From Bacteroidia bacterium (GTDB taxonomy: Bacteria; Bacteroidota; Bacteroidia; NS11-12g; UBA955), in assembly GCA_023254645.1 (NCBI GenBank), contig JALRLA010000366.1, forward strand, positions 1 through 5,418: a stretch of DNA of 5,418 bases, written 5' to 3'. Positions 5,308 through 5,418 of the stretch are shown piece after piece. The number at the start of each line of letters is the position of its first letter. Position 1 is the first letter of the stretch. Under the pieces are notes generated by a model. It saw nothing but the letters and a program-made list of their open reading frames with translations. It did not search any database and was not told where the DNA came from. The translations under genes and the position numbers were made by a program.

Positions 5308-5418
5308 AATTTAAATGTTTGTCTATTAGAAAAAGCTTCAGAGATTGGAGCACATATTTTAAGTGGTAACGTTTTTGAAACAAGAGCTTTAGATGAATTG
5401 TTACCTAATTGGAAAGAT
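5308..5418 (+). pseudogene. Internal fragment of electron-transfer flavoprotein:ubiquinone oxidoreductase (ETF-QO)
   Basis: The last 37 codons read 'NLNVCLLEKASEIGAHILSG' followed by 'FETRALDELLPNWKD'. This matches the segment after the FAD-binding GxGxxG of ETF-QO, where homologues read like 'VCVLEKGSEVGAHILSGAV...RALNELIPDWK'. ETF-QO is a membrane-associated FAD and 4Fe-4S enzyme that passes electrons from ETF to ubiquinone. The FAD-binding N-terminus that should lie about 20-30 residues upstream is replaced by PHP-domain sequence in the same frame, and the gene runs off the right edge. The product cannot be a working ETF-QO as joined here. The composition is A/T-rich like the PHP piece. 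Confidence 0.78.

Noticed and set aside
5128..5418. A single novel fusion protein read from 5128 to the right edge
   Set aside because: The frame is open throughout but has no start at its head, and is made of three unrelated pieces, each missing essential parts; a chimera is the simpler reading.
5159..5418. Horizontal gene transfer or phage/IS insertion as the cause of the compositional change
   Set aside because: No integrase, inverted repeat, target duplication or tRNA is seen, and both foreign pieces are internal gene fragments cut at both ends.
1..5418. tRNA, rRNA, CRISPR array or riboswitch
   Set aside because: I found no cloverleaf, no regularly spaced DNA repeats with unique spacers, and no non-coding gap longer than about 95 bases.

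Overview
The first ~5.16 kb reads as a Bacteroidetes (Bacteroidota) chromosome fragment. Three things point there: a cell-surface protein with a Por-secretion-system (type IX) C-terminal sorting domain, promoter -7 boxes of the TAnnTTTG type in place of E. coli-type -10 boxes, and no Shine-Dalgarno sequences before the genes. The last ~255 bases do not belong with it. They are visibly richer in A/T, lie on the other strand, and are pieces of two unrelated genes joined to the Bacteroidetes sequence.

Layout: (1) 1-675, minus: 5' part of a secreted glycoside hydrolase family 3 enzyme (beta-glucosidase type), running off the left edge. (2) 720-1298, minus: Maf-type nucleotide pyrophosphatase. (3) 1339-2043, plus: spermidine-synthase-like SAM-fold protein of unknown substrate. 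(4) 2053-2940, plus: 3-hydroxybutyryl/3-hydroxyacyl-CoA dehydrogenase. (5) 3036-4082, plus: QueA-family tRNA-modification enzyme, unusual at several conserved positions. (6) 4105-4131: a strong hairpin terminator shared by the converging genes on either side. (7) 4134-~5162, minus: 3' part of a repeat-containing type IX-secreted protein. (8) 5161-~5307, plus: a piece of a PHP-domain (RNase AM/YciV/TrpH-like) gene. (9) ~5308-5418, plus: a piece of an electron-transfer flavoprotein:ubiquinone oxidoreductase (ETF-QO) gene.

The genes do not form one pathway. They are a housekeeping mix (nucleotide-pool or septum control, acyl-CoA metabolism, queuosine) flanked by two exported proteins. The most notable regulatory pattern is that maf, the SAM-fold gene and the dehydrogenase each have a perfect TAnnTTTG box only 4-5 nt before the chosen ATG, and the GH3 gene has a degenerate one at the same distance. 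This suggests leaderless transcripts. queA instead has a textbook promoter with a ~26-nt leader. I do not see a new multi-gene system. The points most worth a second look are the chimeric right end, the leaderless-promoter pattern, and the substituted motifs in the QueA homologue.
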